Shown here one piece after another: positions 23,966-31,217 of a DNA stretch of 64,000 nt. The position numbers and the translations under genes are program-made. Under the pieces are notes generated by a model. The model did not search any database. It was not told the DNA's origin and saw only the letters and a list, made by a program, of their open reading frames with translations. This stretch comes from Streptomyces sp. XY006 (GTDB lineage: Bacteria; Actinomycetota; Actinomycetes; Streptomycetales; Streptomycetaceae): positions 18,994-82,993 of the forward strand of contig NZ_NOKT01000036.1 in NCBI RefSeq assembly GCF_002237655.1, in the 5' to 3' direction. How positions within the stretch are numbered: position 1 is the first letter of the stretch; every line of letters begins with the position of its first letter.

Positions 23966-25552
23966 GTGGGTGCGGAGTGCGTCTCACCAAGCGGATCCGC
24001 GCTCCCCGCGTCTGTGGAGGCAGCCATCACCCAGCACAGGGACGCCACGGGCACGATCCCCGGCCCCCGCCGCCCGCACCCCTCGTCACCCCGGCCGGAA
24101 CCGCCGGCAGGCCGCTGGAGACAGGCGGCCCCCATCGCGTCACCGGCCCTGGCCGCCCTGGCCCTCGGTCTGTGGGGCATCGAGCGGCAGGGCAGCATGT
24201 GGCGCGACGAGTCCGTCACGTATCAGGTCGCGCACCGGCCGCTCGGTGAACTGTGGGGCCTGCTCGGCGAGATCGACGCCGTGCACGGCCTGTACTACCT
24301 CCTCATGCACGCCGTGTTCGCGGTGTGGGACGGCGGGCTCGTCGCCCTGAGGCTGCCCTCGGTGCTCGGCATGGCCCTGGCCGCGGCCGGGGTAGGAGCG
24401 ATCGGCGCACGGCTTTCGGGCCACCGGGCGGGCCTCCTCGCCGGGCTGGTCTTCGCGGTACTGCCGATCGTCCAGCAGTACGCCCAGGAAGGACGCTCGT
24501 ACGCCCTGGTCACGGCGGGTGTCACCTGGTCCACGTACTTCTTCCTGCGTGCCACGGCCGGCTCCGGCCGCCGCTGGTGGACGGCTTACGCCGTCGCCCT
24601 GGCCGTCGCTTGCTGGCTGCACGAGTTCGCCGCGCCGGCGCTGGTCGCGCACGGGGTGACGCTGTGGTGGTCCGGTGCGGGACGGCGGGAGGTGCGCCGA
24701 TGGGCGGTCGCGGTGGCCGCCGTCGTCCTGAGTCTGCTTCCCCTGGCGGTGATCAGCGTCGGCCAGGCCGAGGCCCAACTGGGGTGGCTGGGCCGCCCGA
24801 AGGCGGGCGCGTGGCTGCTCTTCGCGGGGCTCTCGGTGCCTTCGGCGCTGCTGTGCCGCCTCCTCGTAACGGTCCGCCACCCCGGTGCGGCCGCCCTCAC
24901 CCGCCTCGCACTGCCGCTGCTGATCGCCCCGGCCGGGCTGCTGATGACGATCTCACTCGTGAGGCCGTGGTACGTCGACCGGTACGTGCTGTACGGCATG
25001 ACGGGCCTGGCGCTGCCGGCCGGGGCGGCGCTGGCGTGGGCGATCGGGCGACGCCACCGGCTCGTCCCGCCGCTGAGGCTTGTCACGGAGTGCGTGGCGG
25101 CGACTCTGGCGGTCGCGGTGCTGCTGCCGTGGTCGTCGCGCGTGCGCTCCCCCGAGAGCCGCAAGGACGACGTGGTGGCGGTGGCGCGCACGGTGGAGCG
25201 ATCGGCACGCCCGGGGGACGGGGTCCTGTTCATGCCGTCCCGACGCCGCGAGTGGCTCCTGCCGTACCCCGAGGTCTACGACCGCCTGCACGACCTCGCC
25301 CTGGCGCGGCCCCCGGAGCAGTCCGACACCCTGCACGGCACGGAACTCACGCCGTCCGCCCTGCGCCGCACCATCCTGGCCTCCGACCGGCTCATCGCCT
25401 TGCAGGACCCGGCGGGACAGCCACGGGACCCCTTCCCGGGCGAGAAGTTGAAACGCCGGGTCCTGAGGGAGTACTTCACGGAGTGTGAGCGGGTTCGGGT
25501 GCACGGGGCGCAGGTGGTGGTGTACGTACGGCGGGGGGTCAGTACCTGCTGA
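23966..25552 (+). CDS. GT39/ArnT-like membrane glycosyltransferase
   Basis: A 528-aa polytopic protein with 8-10 hydrophobic helices after a Pro-rich cytoplasmic N-terminus. The first extracytoplasmic loop has SMWRDESVTYQVAHRPLGEL, with the Asp-Glu pair typical of GT-C active sites, and the second loop has QYAQEGRSYALV. It ends in a soluble domain (DDVVAVARTVERSARPGDGV). The gene is 26 bp behind the GT87-PAP2 gene, so both probably act on polyprenyl-linked sugars. The start is uncertain: GTG at 23966 or GTG at 24014. Its 3' end overlaps the convergent ATPase gene by 14 bp. Confidence 0.87.
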   Translation: MGAECVSPSGSALPASVEAAITQHRDATGTIPGPRRPHPSSPRPEPPAGRWRQAAPIASPALAALALGLWGIERQGSMWRDESVTYQVAHRPLGELWGLLGEIDAVHGLYYLLMHAVFAVWDGGLVALRLPSVLGMALAAAGVGAIGARLSGHRAGLLAGLVFAVLPIVQQYAQEGRSYALVTAGVTWSTYFFLRATAGSGRRWWTAYAVALAVACWLHEFAAPALVAHGVTLWWSGAGRREVRRWAVAVAAVVLSLLPLAVISVGQAEAQLGWLGRPKAGAWLLFAGLSVPSALLCRLLVTVRHPGAAALTRLALPLLIAPAGLLMTISLVRPWYVDRYVLYGMTGLALPAGAALAWAIGRRHRLVPPLRLVTECVAATLAVAVLLPWSSRVRSPESRKDDVVAVARTVERSARPGDGVLFMPSRRREWLLPYPEVYDRLHDLALARPPEQSDTLHGTELTPSALRRTILASDRLIALQDPAGQPRDPFPGEKLKRRVLREYFTECERVRVHGAQVVVYVRRGVSTC

Positions 25553-25961
25553 AGACGGCCATGTCGTTCCCGAAGGTGCATTCGAACCAGACGGTCTTCC
25601 CGCCGCCGGACTCCAGCGACACGCCCCACTTGTCGACCACGGCGTCCAGCAGGAGCAGACCCCGGCCGCCCTCGGACTCGTCCGCCAAGGAGGCCGGGGT
25701 ACGCGGCAGTTCGTCGCTGCCGTCCGTGACCTCCACCCGTACGCCGGCCCGCTGTCGCAGCAACAGCACCTCGCAGCGCCGGTCGGGGACGTGCCGTACG
25801 ACGTTGGCGAGCAGCTCGGTCACGCCCAGCTCCACGGCGTCGGACAGCTCGGGCATGCCCCACGCGGAGAGGAACGAGCGGGCGATACGGCGGATGTGCC
25901 GGGGGGCGTGCGCGCCGACGGTGAGGCGCAACGCGTACCGGGCGGGAATGTATTCGTTCAC
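25539..25961 (-). CDS. RsbW/SpoIIAB-like ATP-binding protein (HATPase_c), whiJ-type set
   Basis: A 140-aa GHKL ATPase domain with the N box ELGVTELLANVVRHV, the DGS segment (VRVEVTDGSDELP) and the glycine-rich lid ESEGGRGLLLLDAVVDKWGV. Such stand-alone domains are anti-sigma-type kinases or switch proteins in streptomycetes. It is divergent from an Scr1-like HTH gene followed by a DUF397 gene, the trio arrangement of whiJ/abaA-like developmental loci. Start is the ATG at 25961. The stop lies within the 3' end of the convergent glycosyltransferase gene. Confidence 0.88.
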   Translation of the reverse strand: MNEYIPARYALRLTVGAHAPRHIRRIARSFLSAWGMPELSDAVELGVTELLANVVRHVPDRRCEVLLLRQRAGVRVEVTDGSDELPRTPASLADESEGGRGLLLLDAVVDKWGVSLESGGGKTVWFECTFGNDMAVFSRY

Positions 25962-26054
25962 GGGACGAGGCTGACGTGCGGTGACTACCCTCGGCTACGG
26001 AACGGATACAACCGGTCCCGTGGTGGGCCGGGTTGCGTGAGAGGGGCTTCTGCC

Positions 26055-26882
26055 GTGACCCACATCAACGCCCTTGACCCGGGTGCCTCCCCGCTCGACT
26101 ACTACGGCTACGAGCTGCGCCGCCACAGGGAGGCGGCCGGGCTGACGCTGAAGCAACTCGGGGGGATCCTCAACTACACCGGCTCACTCGTGGGGCAGAT
26201 CGAGACGGCCCGCAAGGTCCCGACGCCGGAGTTCAGCGAACGGGCGGATGCGGCGCTGGGCACGGACGGCATGTTCTCCCGGCTCGTTGACCTGGTGCTG
26301 CGCAGTCGGCTTCCGGCCTGGTTCCAGCAGGTGGCGGAGCTGGAGGTGCGGGCCACGGAGATCTGCTCCTTCCAGACGCACATGGTCCTCGGGCTGCTCC
26401 AGACCCCGGGGTACGCGCGGGCCGTACTCGGCGCGCTGGACCAGACGGACCTGGACGACCGCACGGAGGTGCGTCTGGCTCGCCGGAGGGTCTTCGAGAG
26501 GGCGGACCCGCCGGTCTTCTGGGCCGTCCTCAGTGAAGCCGCTCTGCACCTGGAGATCGGCGGTCCGCAGGTCATGCGGGAGCAACTGGCACACCTGTTG
26601 TCGTTCCAGGGCAACCCCCGGATCAACGTCCAGGTGCTGCCGTTCTCCGCGGGTGCGCACGCCGGACTGCAAGGCTCGTTCGACGTCTACCGCTTTGCCG
26701 GCGACCCCACCATCGTCTACACGGAGGGGTACGGCAGCGGGTATCCGACCGCGAACCCGGACACGGCCAGGGAGTGTTCGCTCCGTTACGATCACCTGCG
26801 GGCTGCCGCGCTTTCCCTCAACGACTCGGCGGAGCTCATCCGGCGCGTAATGGAGGAACGCTATGGAGATGCAGTGGCGTAA
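26055..26882 (+). CDS. XRE-family regulator with DUF5753 domain (Scr1/WhiJ-like)
   Basis: A 275-aa protein. The N-terminal HTH spans about residues 15-70 (YGYELRRHREAAGLTLKQLG, then LVGQIETARKVPT). The rest is the DUF5753 domain with PAWFQQVAELEVRATEI, LGLLQTPGYARAVL, RLARRRVFERADPPVFWAVL and VQVLPFSAGAHAGL. These regulators typically control, or are controlled by, the adjacent DUF397 and ATPase proteins in differentiation and antibiotic control. The GTG at 26055 follows GAGAGGGG. Its last 20 bp overlap the DUF397 start. Confidence 0.92.
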   Translation: MTHINALDPGASPLDYYGYELRRHREAAGLTLKQLGGILNYTGSLVGQIETARKVPTPEFSERADAALGTDGMFSRLVDLVLRSRLPAWFQQVAELEVRATEICSFQTHMVLGLLQTPGYARAVLGALDQTDLDDRTEVRLARRRVFERADPPVFWAVLSEAALHLEIGGPQVMREQLAHLLSFQGNPRINVQVLPFSAGAHAGLQGSFDVYRFAGDPTIVYTEGYGSGYPTANPDTARECSLRYDHLRAAALSLNDSAELIRRVMEERYGDAVA

Positions 26883-27048
26883 GTCGTCCTACAGCGGTGA
26901 CCAAGGCGGTCAATGCCTCGAAGTCGCCGAAACCCCGCACGCCGCCGTCGCGATACGCGACTCCAAGAACCCGGCGGGACCGGTGCTCACGCTCGACCCC
27001 GCCGCGTTCACCACCTTCGTCGACTGGACGTCTACAACCGCTGAATGA
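26863..27048 (+). CDS. DUF397 small protein
   Basis: A 61-aa protein with the DUF397 signature: MQWRKSSYSGDQGGQCLEVA, then VAIRDSKNPAGPVLTL and a C-terminal AAFTTFVDW. It overlaps the upstream HTH gene by 20 bp, so translation is coupled. In comparable pairs the DUF397 protein binds and modulates its partner HTH protein. The 3' end overlaps the convergent thiolase gene by 17 bp. Confidence 0.92.
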   Translation: MEMQWRKSSYSGDQGGQCLEVAETPHAAVAIRDSKNPAGPVLTLDPAAFTTFVDWTSTTAE

Positions 27049-28201
27049 TCGTGCCGGTGGCCAGGCCGCCGCCCGCGCACATCGTGATCAGCGCGAACTC
27101 CTTGTCCGCGCGCTCCAGTTCATGCAGCGCCGTCGTGATGAGCCGGGCCCCGGTGGCCCCCACCGGGTGCCCGAGCGCGATCGCGCCGCCGTTGACGTTC
27201 ACCTTCTCCAGGTCCTGCTCGAAGACCCGCGCCCAGCTCAGCACGACCGACGCGAACGCCTCGTTGATCTCGACGAGGTCGATGTCCCGCAGGGACATCC
27301 CGGCCTTGCCCAGCACCGCGTTGGTCGCGTCGATCGGGCCGTCGAGGTGGAAGTGGGGGTCGGAGCCCACCAGGGCCTGCGCCACGATCCGGGCCCGGGG
27401 CCGCAGCTTCAGGGCCCTGGCCATCCGCTTCGACGCCCACATGATCGCCGCCGCCCCGTCCGAGATCTGCGACGAGTTGCCGGCCGTGTGCACCGCCGTC
27501 GGCATGATCGGCTTCAGTGAGGCGAGTGCCTCCGCGGACGTGTCGCGCAGGCCCTCGTCCCTGTCGACCAGGCGCCACATGCCCTGCCCCGCGTGCTGCT
27601 CCTCCTCCGTCGTGGGGACCTGGACCGCGAACGTCTCTCGTTTGAAACGCTCCTCCGCCCAGGCATGCGCGGCCCGTTGCTGGGAGAGCAGTCCCAGCGC
27701 GTCGACGTCCGCGCGGGTCAGGCCGCGGTGCCGGGCGATGCGCTCGGCGGCCTCGAACTGGTTGGGCAGGTCGACGTTCCACTCGTCCGGGAACGGCTTG
27801 CCGGGCCCGTGCTTGGAGCCCGAGCCGAGCGGCACCCGCGACATGGACTCCACGCCGCAGGAGATGCCGACGTCGATCACGCCCGCCGCGACCATGTTGG
27901 CCACCATGTGCGAGGCCTGCTGGGAGGACCCGCACTGCGCGTCCACGGTCGTCGCCGCCGTCTCGTAGGGGAGCCCCATGGTGAGCCAGGCCGTGCGCGC
28001 CGGGTTCATGGACTGCTCGCCCGCGTGCGTGACCGTGCCGCCGACGACCTGCTCCACGCAGTCGGCCGGGATGCCGGTGCGGCCCAGCAGCTCGCGGTAG
28101 GTCTCACCCAGGAGGTAGGCCGGGTGCAGATGGGCGAGCGCGCCGCCGCGCTTGCCGATGGGGGTGCGGACGGCTTCGACGATCACGGGTTCGGCAGCCA
28201 T
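27032..28201 (-). CDS. Thiolase (steroid 3-ketoacyl-CoA thiolase, FadA5-like)
   Basis: A 389-aa thiolase with all three catalytic elements: nucleophilic Cys90 in TVDAQCGSSQQASH, the His motif GGAIALGHPVGATGAR near 335-350, and the C-terminal Cys in ITMCAGGGLATG. NEAFASVVLSW is also present. The length equals that of mycobacterial FadA5 (about 391 aa), which cleaves the cholesterol side chain. The ATG at 28201 follows GGAGAGGA. It is divergent from a CYP125-like P450 with a KstR-type palindrome between them, which supports steroid side-chain rather than generic acetoacetyl-CoA chemistry. Confidence 0.9.
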   Translation of the reverse strand: MAAEPVIVEAVRTPIGKRGGALAHLHPAYLLGETYRELLGRTGIPADCVEQVVGGTVTHAGEQSMNPARTAWLTMGLPYETAATTVDAQCGSSQQASHMVANMVAAGVIDVGISCGVESMSRVPLGSGSKHGPGKPFPDEWNVDLPNQFEAAERIARHRGLTRADVDALGLLSQQRAAHAWAEERFKRETFAVQVPTTEEEQHAGQGMWRLVDRDEGLRDTSAEALASLKPIMPTAVHTAGNSSQISDGAAAIMWASKRMARALKLRPRARIVAQALVGSDPHFHLDGPIDATNAVLGKAGMSLRDIDLVEINEAFASVVLSWARVFEQDLEKVNVNGGAIALGHPVGATGARLITTALHELERADKEFALITMCAGGGLATGTIIQRL

Positions 28202-28232
28202 GGGTGCGGGTCCTCTCCGGGAGGGCTCAGCG

Positions 28233-28254
28233 GAACTAGTACGCGTTCTAGTTC
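28233..28254. promoter_or_regulatory. KstR-type operator between thiolase and P450 genes
   Basis: A near-perfect 22-bp palindrome (GAACTAG and CTAGTTC arms around TACGCGTT, one mismatched pair) contains TAGTACGCGTTCTA at 28237-28250. This fits the KstR consensus TNNAACNNGTTNNA at all defined positions but one. It lies 32 bp before the thiolase start. Confidence 0.75.
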
Positions 28255-28334
28255 TGGGAGAAGTGTGCTGAGGTCCACTCGCCGACCGCAAGGGTCGTGC
28301 GGGCAATTGGGGCGCCCATGGCTCTTGCTACTTG

Positions 28335-28348
28335 TAGAACCCGTTACT
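28335..28348. promoter_or_regulatory. Second KstR-like half-palindromic box upstream of P450
   Basis: TAGAACCCGTTACT keeps the AAC-N2-GTT core perfectly and misses only the terminal A of the consensus. It is 84 bp upstream of the P450 ATG. Confidence 0.5.
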
Positions 28349-28431
28349 ACCGTCACCGCAACTCCGCACAGCTGATGGGCCGTCAGAGATCCGTCGGCGT
28401 GTCCAGTCGGTACGAGTGGTGGGAGCCGCCC

Positions 28432-29667
28432 ATGCCCTGTCCCGCGCTGCCCGAGGGGTTCGACTTCACCGATCCGGATCTGCTGCACCGCCGCGTGCCC
28501 CTGCCGGAGTTCGCCGAGCTGCGCCGGGCCGAACCGGTCTGCTGGGTGCCGCAGCCCGCGGGCCTGGCCGGCTTCCAGGACGAGGGCTACTGGGCCGTCA
28601 CCCGGCACGCCGACGTCAAGTACGTCTCCACGCACCCCGAGTTGTTCTCGTCGACCCTCAACACGGCGATCATCCGCTTCAACGAGCACATCCAGCGCGA
28701 GGCCATCGACGCGCAACGGCTGATCCTGCTCAACATGGACCCGCCCGAGCACACCCGGGTCCGGCAGATCGTGCAGCGCGGTTTCACGCCCCGGGCGATC
28801 CGGGCGCTGGAGGAGCGGCTGCGGGCCCGGGCCCACGCCATCGTCGAGCACGCCGCCGCGCAGGACGGGCCGTTCGACTTCGTCACCCAGGTCGCCTGTG
28901 AACTGCCCCTGCAGGCCATCGCCGAGCTCATCGGCGTGCCGCAGGAGGACCGGGACAAGATCTTCGACTGGTCCAACAAGATGATCGCGTACGACGACCC
29001 CGAGTACGCCCTCACCGAGGAGGTCGGCGCCGAGTCGGCCACGGAGATCATCGCCTACGCGATGAACATGGCGGCCGACCGCAAGCAGTGCCCCGCCCAC
29101 GACATCGTCACGCAGCTGGTCGCGGCGGAGGACGAGGGCAACCTCAGCTCCGACGAGTTCGGCTTCTTCGTGCTGATGCTCGCCGTCGCGGGCAACGAGA
29201 CCACCCGCAACGCCATCACGCACGGCATGCACGCCTTCCTCACCCACCCCGGCCAGTGGGAGCTGTACAAGCAGGAGCGCCCGGCGACGGCGGCGGAGGA
29301 GATCGTCCGCTGGGCGACCCCGGTGGCCGCCTTCCAGCGCACCGCCACCCGGGACACGGAACTGGGCGGCAAGCGGATCCGCGAGGGCGACCGGCTGGGT
29401 CTGTTCTACGCCTCCGCCAACCACGACCCCGAGGTCTTCGACGACCCGGACACCTTCGACATCACCCGCGACCCCAACCCGCACCTCGGCTTCGGCGGGG
29501 GCGGACCCCACTACTGCCTCGGCAAGTCCCTGGCCGTGCTGGAGATCGACCTCATCTTCACCGCGATCGCCGACGCGATGCCCGGGCTGACCCTGGTCGG
29601 GGACCCGCGGCGGCTGCGCTCGGCGTGGATCAACGGGGTGAAGGAGCTGCCGGTCAGCGCGGGCTGA
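28432..29667 (+). CDS. Cytochrome P450, CYP125-like (steroid C26/C27-monooxygenase)
   Basis: A 411-aa soluble bacterial P450. The I-helix oxygen motif is LAVAGNETTRNAI, the K-helix E-x-x-R-type segment is AAEEIVRWATPV, and the haem loop is FGGGGPHYCLGKSLA with the Cys ligand. The N-terminus (GFDFTDPDLL...PLPEFAELRR) and the region after the C helix (LLNMDPPEHTRVRQIVQRGF) closely resemble mycobacterial CYP125, which oxidises the cholesterol side-chain terminal methyl. The ATG at 28432 follows GGGAG. Electrons are probably supplied by the small ferredoxin encoded at 40541-40777. Confidence 0.9.
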   Translation: MPCPALPEGFDFTDPDLLHRRVPLPEFAELRRAEPVCWVPQPAGLAGFQDEGYWAVTRHADVKYVSTHPELFSSTLNTAIIRFNEHIQREAIDAQRLILLNMDPPEHTRVRQIVQRGFTPRAIRALEERLRARAHAIVEHAAAQDGPFDFVTQVACELPLQAIAELIGVPQEDRDKIFDWSNKMIAYDDPEYALTEEVGAESATEIIAYAMNMAADRKQCPAHDIVTQLVAAEDEGNLSSDEFGFFVLMLAVAGNETTRNAITHGMHAFLTHPGQWELYKQERPATAAEEIVRWATPVAAFQRTATRDTELGGKRIREGDRLGLFYASANHDPEVFDDPDTFDITRDPNPHLGFGGGGPHYCLGKSLAVLEIDLIFTAIADAMPGLTLVGDPRRLRSAWINGVKELPVSAG

Positions 29668-29686
29668 CCGCCGCTCCGGGCATGGG

Positions 29687-29727
29687 CGAAGGCGACGGCC
29701 CCGGGGATCAGGGGGCCGCCGCCTTCG
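29687..29727. terminator. Hairpin terminator between P450 and convergent transglycosylase gene
   Basis: Arms CGAAGGCGACGGCCCC and GGGGCCGCCGCCTTCG pair at 15 of 16 positions with a 9-nt loop, 20 bp after the P450 stop. It probably serves both directions. Confidence 0.75.
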
Positions 29728-29746
29728 GTCAGGGGGGTGGGTCCGG

Positions 29747-29812
29747 CTCGGTGCCAGTGGTCGGCCGGTTCAGTGCCAGTGGCCGGCCGGCTCAGTACCA
29801 GTGGTTGGTCTG
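29747..29812. repeat. Three tandem 22-bp repeats spanning the transglycosylase stop codon
   Basis: Units begin at 29747, 29769 and 29791, each containing GTGCCAGTGG or GTACCAGTGG followed by a GG-rich tail. The third copy encodes the C-terminal HWY and stop of the minus-strand gene, and the other two lie just beyond it. Confidence 0.8.
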
Positions 29813-30208
29813 CCAGAACTCCCAGGCGCCGCAGGCACTGCCGTAGCGGTCCTTCATGTAGTCCAGGCCCCACTCGATCTGCGTGGCCGCGTTGGTCTTC
29901 CAGTCGGACCCGGCCGAGGCCATCTTGGAGCCCGGCAGGGCCTGGACCAGGCCGTAGGCGCCGCTGGAGGCGTTCTGCGCGTTCACGTCCCAGTGGCTCT
30001 CCTGCTCGACGATCTTCGAGAAGCACTGGTACTGCGCGTCGTCGCCGATCATCTTCTGCGCGACCGCCTGCGCCGAGGAGGCTCCCGTGGGCGCGGCCTG
30101 GGCGGGCCCGGCGGCGATCAGGGTGCCGCAGGTGGCGGCGGCCAGGGCAGCGGCGGCGAGGGCCTTCTTCGGGGTGGCGGCGCGGCGGAGGACGGAAGCG
30201 GCGGGCAC
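29792..30208 (-). CDS. Secreted lytic transglycosylase-like (SLT) protein
   Basis: A 138-aa exported protein. The signal peptide is KKALAAAALAAATCGTLIAA with cleavage near AQA/AP. The SLT-type domain has the catalytic Glu in KIVEQESHWDVNAQNASSG, then AYGLVQALPGSKM (the G-L-x-Q motif) and a C-terminal AATQIEWGLDYMKDRYGS. Such small muralytic enzymes are abundant in Streptomyces and act in wall remodelling or spore germination. I prefer the GTG at 30208, with AAAGG upstream, to an earlier start that would precede the basic n-region. No c-di-AMP riboswitch was recognised upstream. Confidence 0.87.
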   Translation of the reverse strand: MPAASVLRRAATPKKALAAAALAAATCGTLIAAGPAQAAPTGASSAQAVAQKMIGDDAQYQCFSKIVEQESHWDVNAQNASSGAYGLVQALPGSKMASAGSDWKTNAATQIEWGLDYMKDRYGSACGAWEFWQTNHWY

Positions 30209-30338
30209 AGGCGACCTTTCGACGGTGGGCGGGGCGGTGCTCCACAGAAACAGGCCCGCCGGGATGCCCGCAATGAACCCTTTTACTAGGTATGGCCGCA
30301 TGGGCGGGGCGCTCGGTTCCCCTGACCGGGCCTTGTGC

Positions 30339-31217
30339 CTACGGCCCCGCTTCGTACGTGACGCGGGTCATGTGGGGGGCTTCACTCCCCGGCTTCTCTT
30401 CGGGCCGGTCGAACGTGACCGGCGTCTCGAAGGCCGCCCGCCGTGTGGCCCGGCGCAGCGCCCGCAGGACCGCCGGGCCGAGGGTGAGGGTCAGGACGAC
30501 CGTGACGAGCGCCCGGCCCAGGTCCCAGCCGAGCGAGGTCGCCAGGCAGTAGGCGACGAAACGGGCCAGGTTCGTGGCCACACCGGCGTGCGGGTCGAAG
30601 GCGACGTTCGAGGCGAGGGCGCTCATGAAGGGCCAGCCCGCCAGGTTCATCACCGTGCCGTAGGCGAAGGCCGCGAGGAAGCCGTACGCCGCGAGCAGCG
30701 CGAGCTCCGCCCGGCCACGCAGCCGGTCCGGGCCGGGCAGCAGTCCCGCGGCCATGGCGAACCAGCCCATCGCCAGCATCTGGAACGGCAGCCAGGGCCC
30801 CACTCCGCCCGTGAGCAGCGCGGAGGCGAACATCGTCACCGAGCCGAGGACGAAACCGAAGCCCGGCCCCAGCACCCGGCCACTCAGCACCATCAGGAAG
30901 AACATCGGCTCGATCCCGGCCGTCCCGGCGCCGATCGGCCGCAGGGCCGCGCCCGCCGCGGCCAGCACACCGAGCATCGCCACCGCCTTCGGGCCCAGCC
31001 CCGACTCCGAGATCGCCGCGCCCACGACCGCCACCAGCAGCACCAGCAGGCCCGCGAAGAGCCAGGGCGCGTCCTGCGCGTGCGCGCCGAGCCGCGAGTC
31101 CGGCGGCGCGAGGAACGGCCAGCCGAAGCCGGCCACCCCGACGGCACTGACCAGGACGAGGGCGGCGAGCGAGCGGGGGCCGAGGCGGACGGCCCGCGCC
31201 TGCCGCTGCGGGCTCAC
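30339..31217 (-). CDS. ECF transporter S component, probably for cobalamin (CbrT-like)
   Basis: A 292-aa integral membrane protein with about 6-8 helices; conserved features include GTAGIEPMFFLMVLSGRVLG and GPWLPFQMLAMGWFAMAAG. It is the last gene of a five-gene operon coupled by GTGA overlaps with an ECF ATPase, and headed by a cobalamin riboswitch, so the likely substrate is vitamin B12 or a corrinoid. The C-terminal cytoplasmic tail is charged. The GTG at 31217 overlaps the ATPase stop by 4 nt. Assignment as S component rests on topology and context. Confidence 0.85.
   Translation of the reverse strand: MSPQRQARAVRLGPRSLAALVLVSAVGVAGFGWPFLAPPDSRLGAHAQDAPWLFAGLLVLLVAVVGAAISESGLGPKAVAMLGVLAAAGAALRPIGAGTAGIEPMFFLMVLSGRVLGPGFGFVLGSVTMFASALLTGGVGPWLPFQMLAMGWFAMAAGLLPGPDRLRGRAELALLAAYGFLAAFAYGTVMNLAGWPFMSALASNVAFDPHAGVATNLARFVAYCLATSLGWDLGRALVTVVLTLTLGPAVLRALRRATRRAAFETPVTFDRPEEKPGSEAPHMTRVTYEAGP

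Noticed and set aside
30209..30338. ydaO (c-di-AMP) riboswitch before the transglycosylase gene
   Set aside because: Such genes often carry it in Streptomyces, but the conserved core motifs were not seen here.
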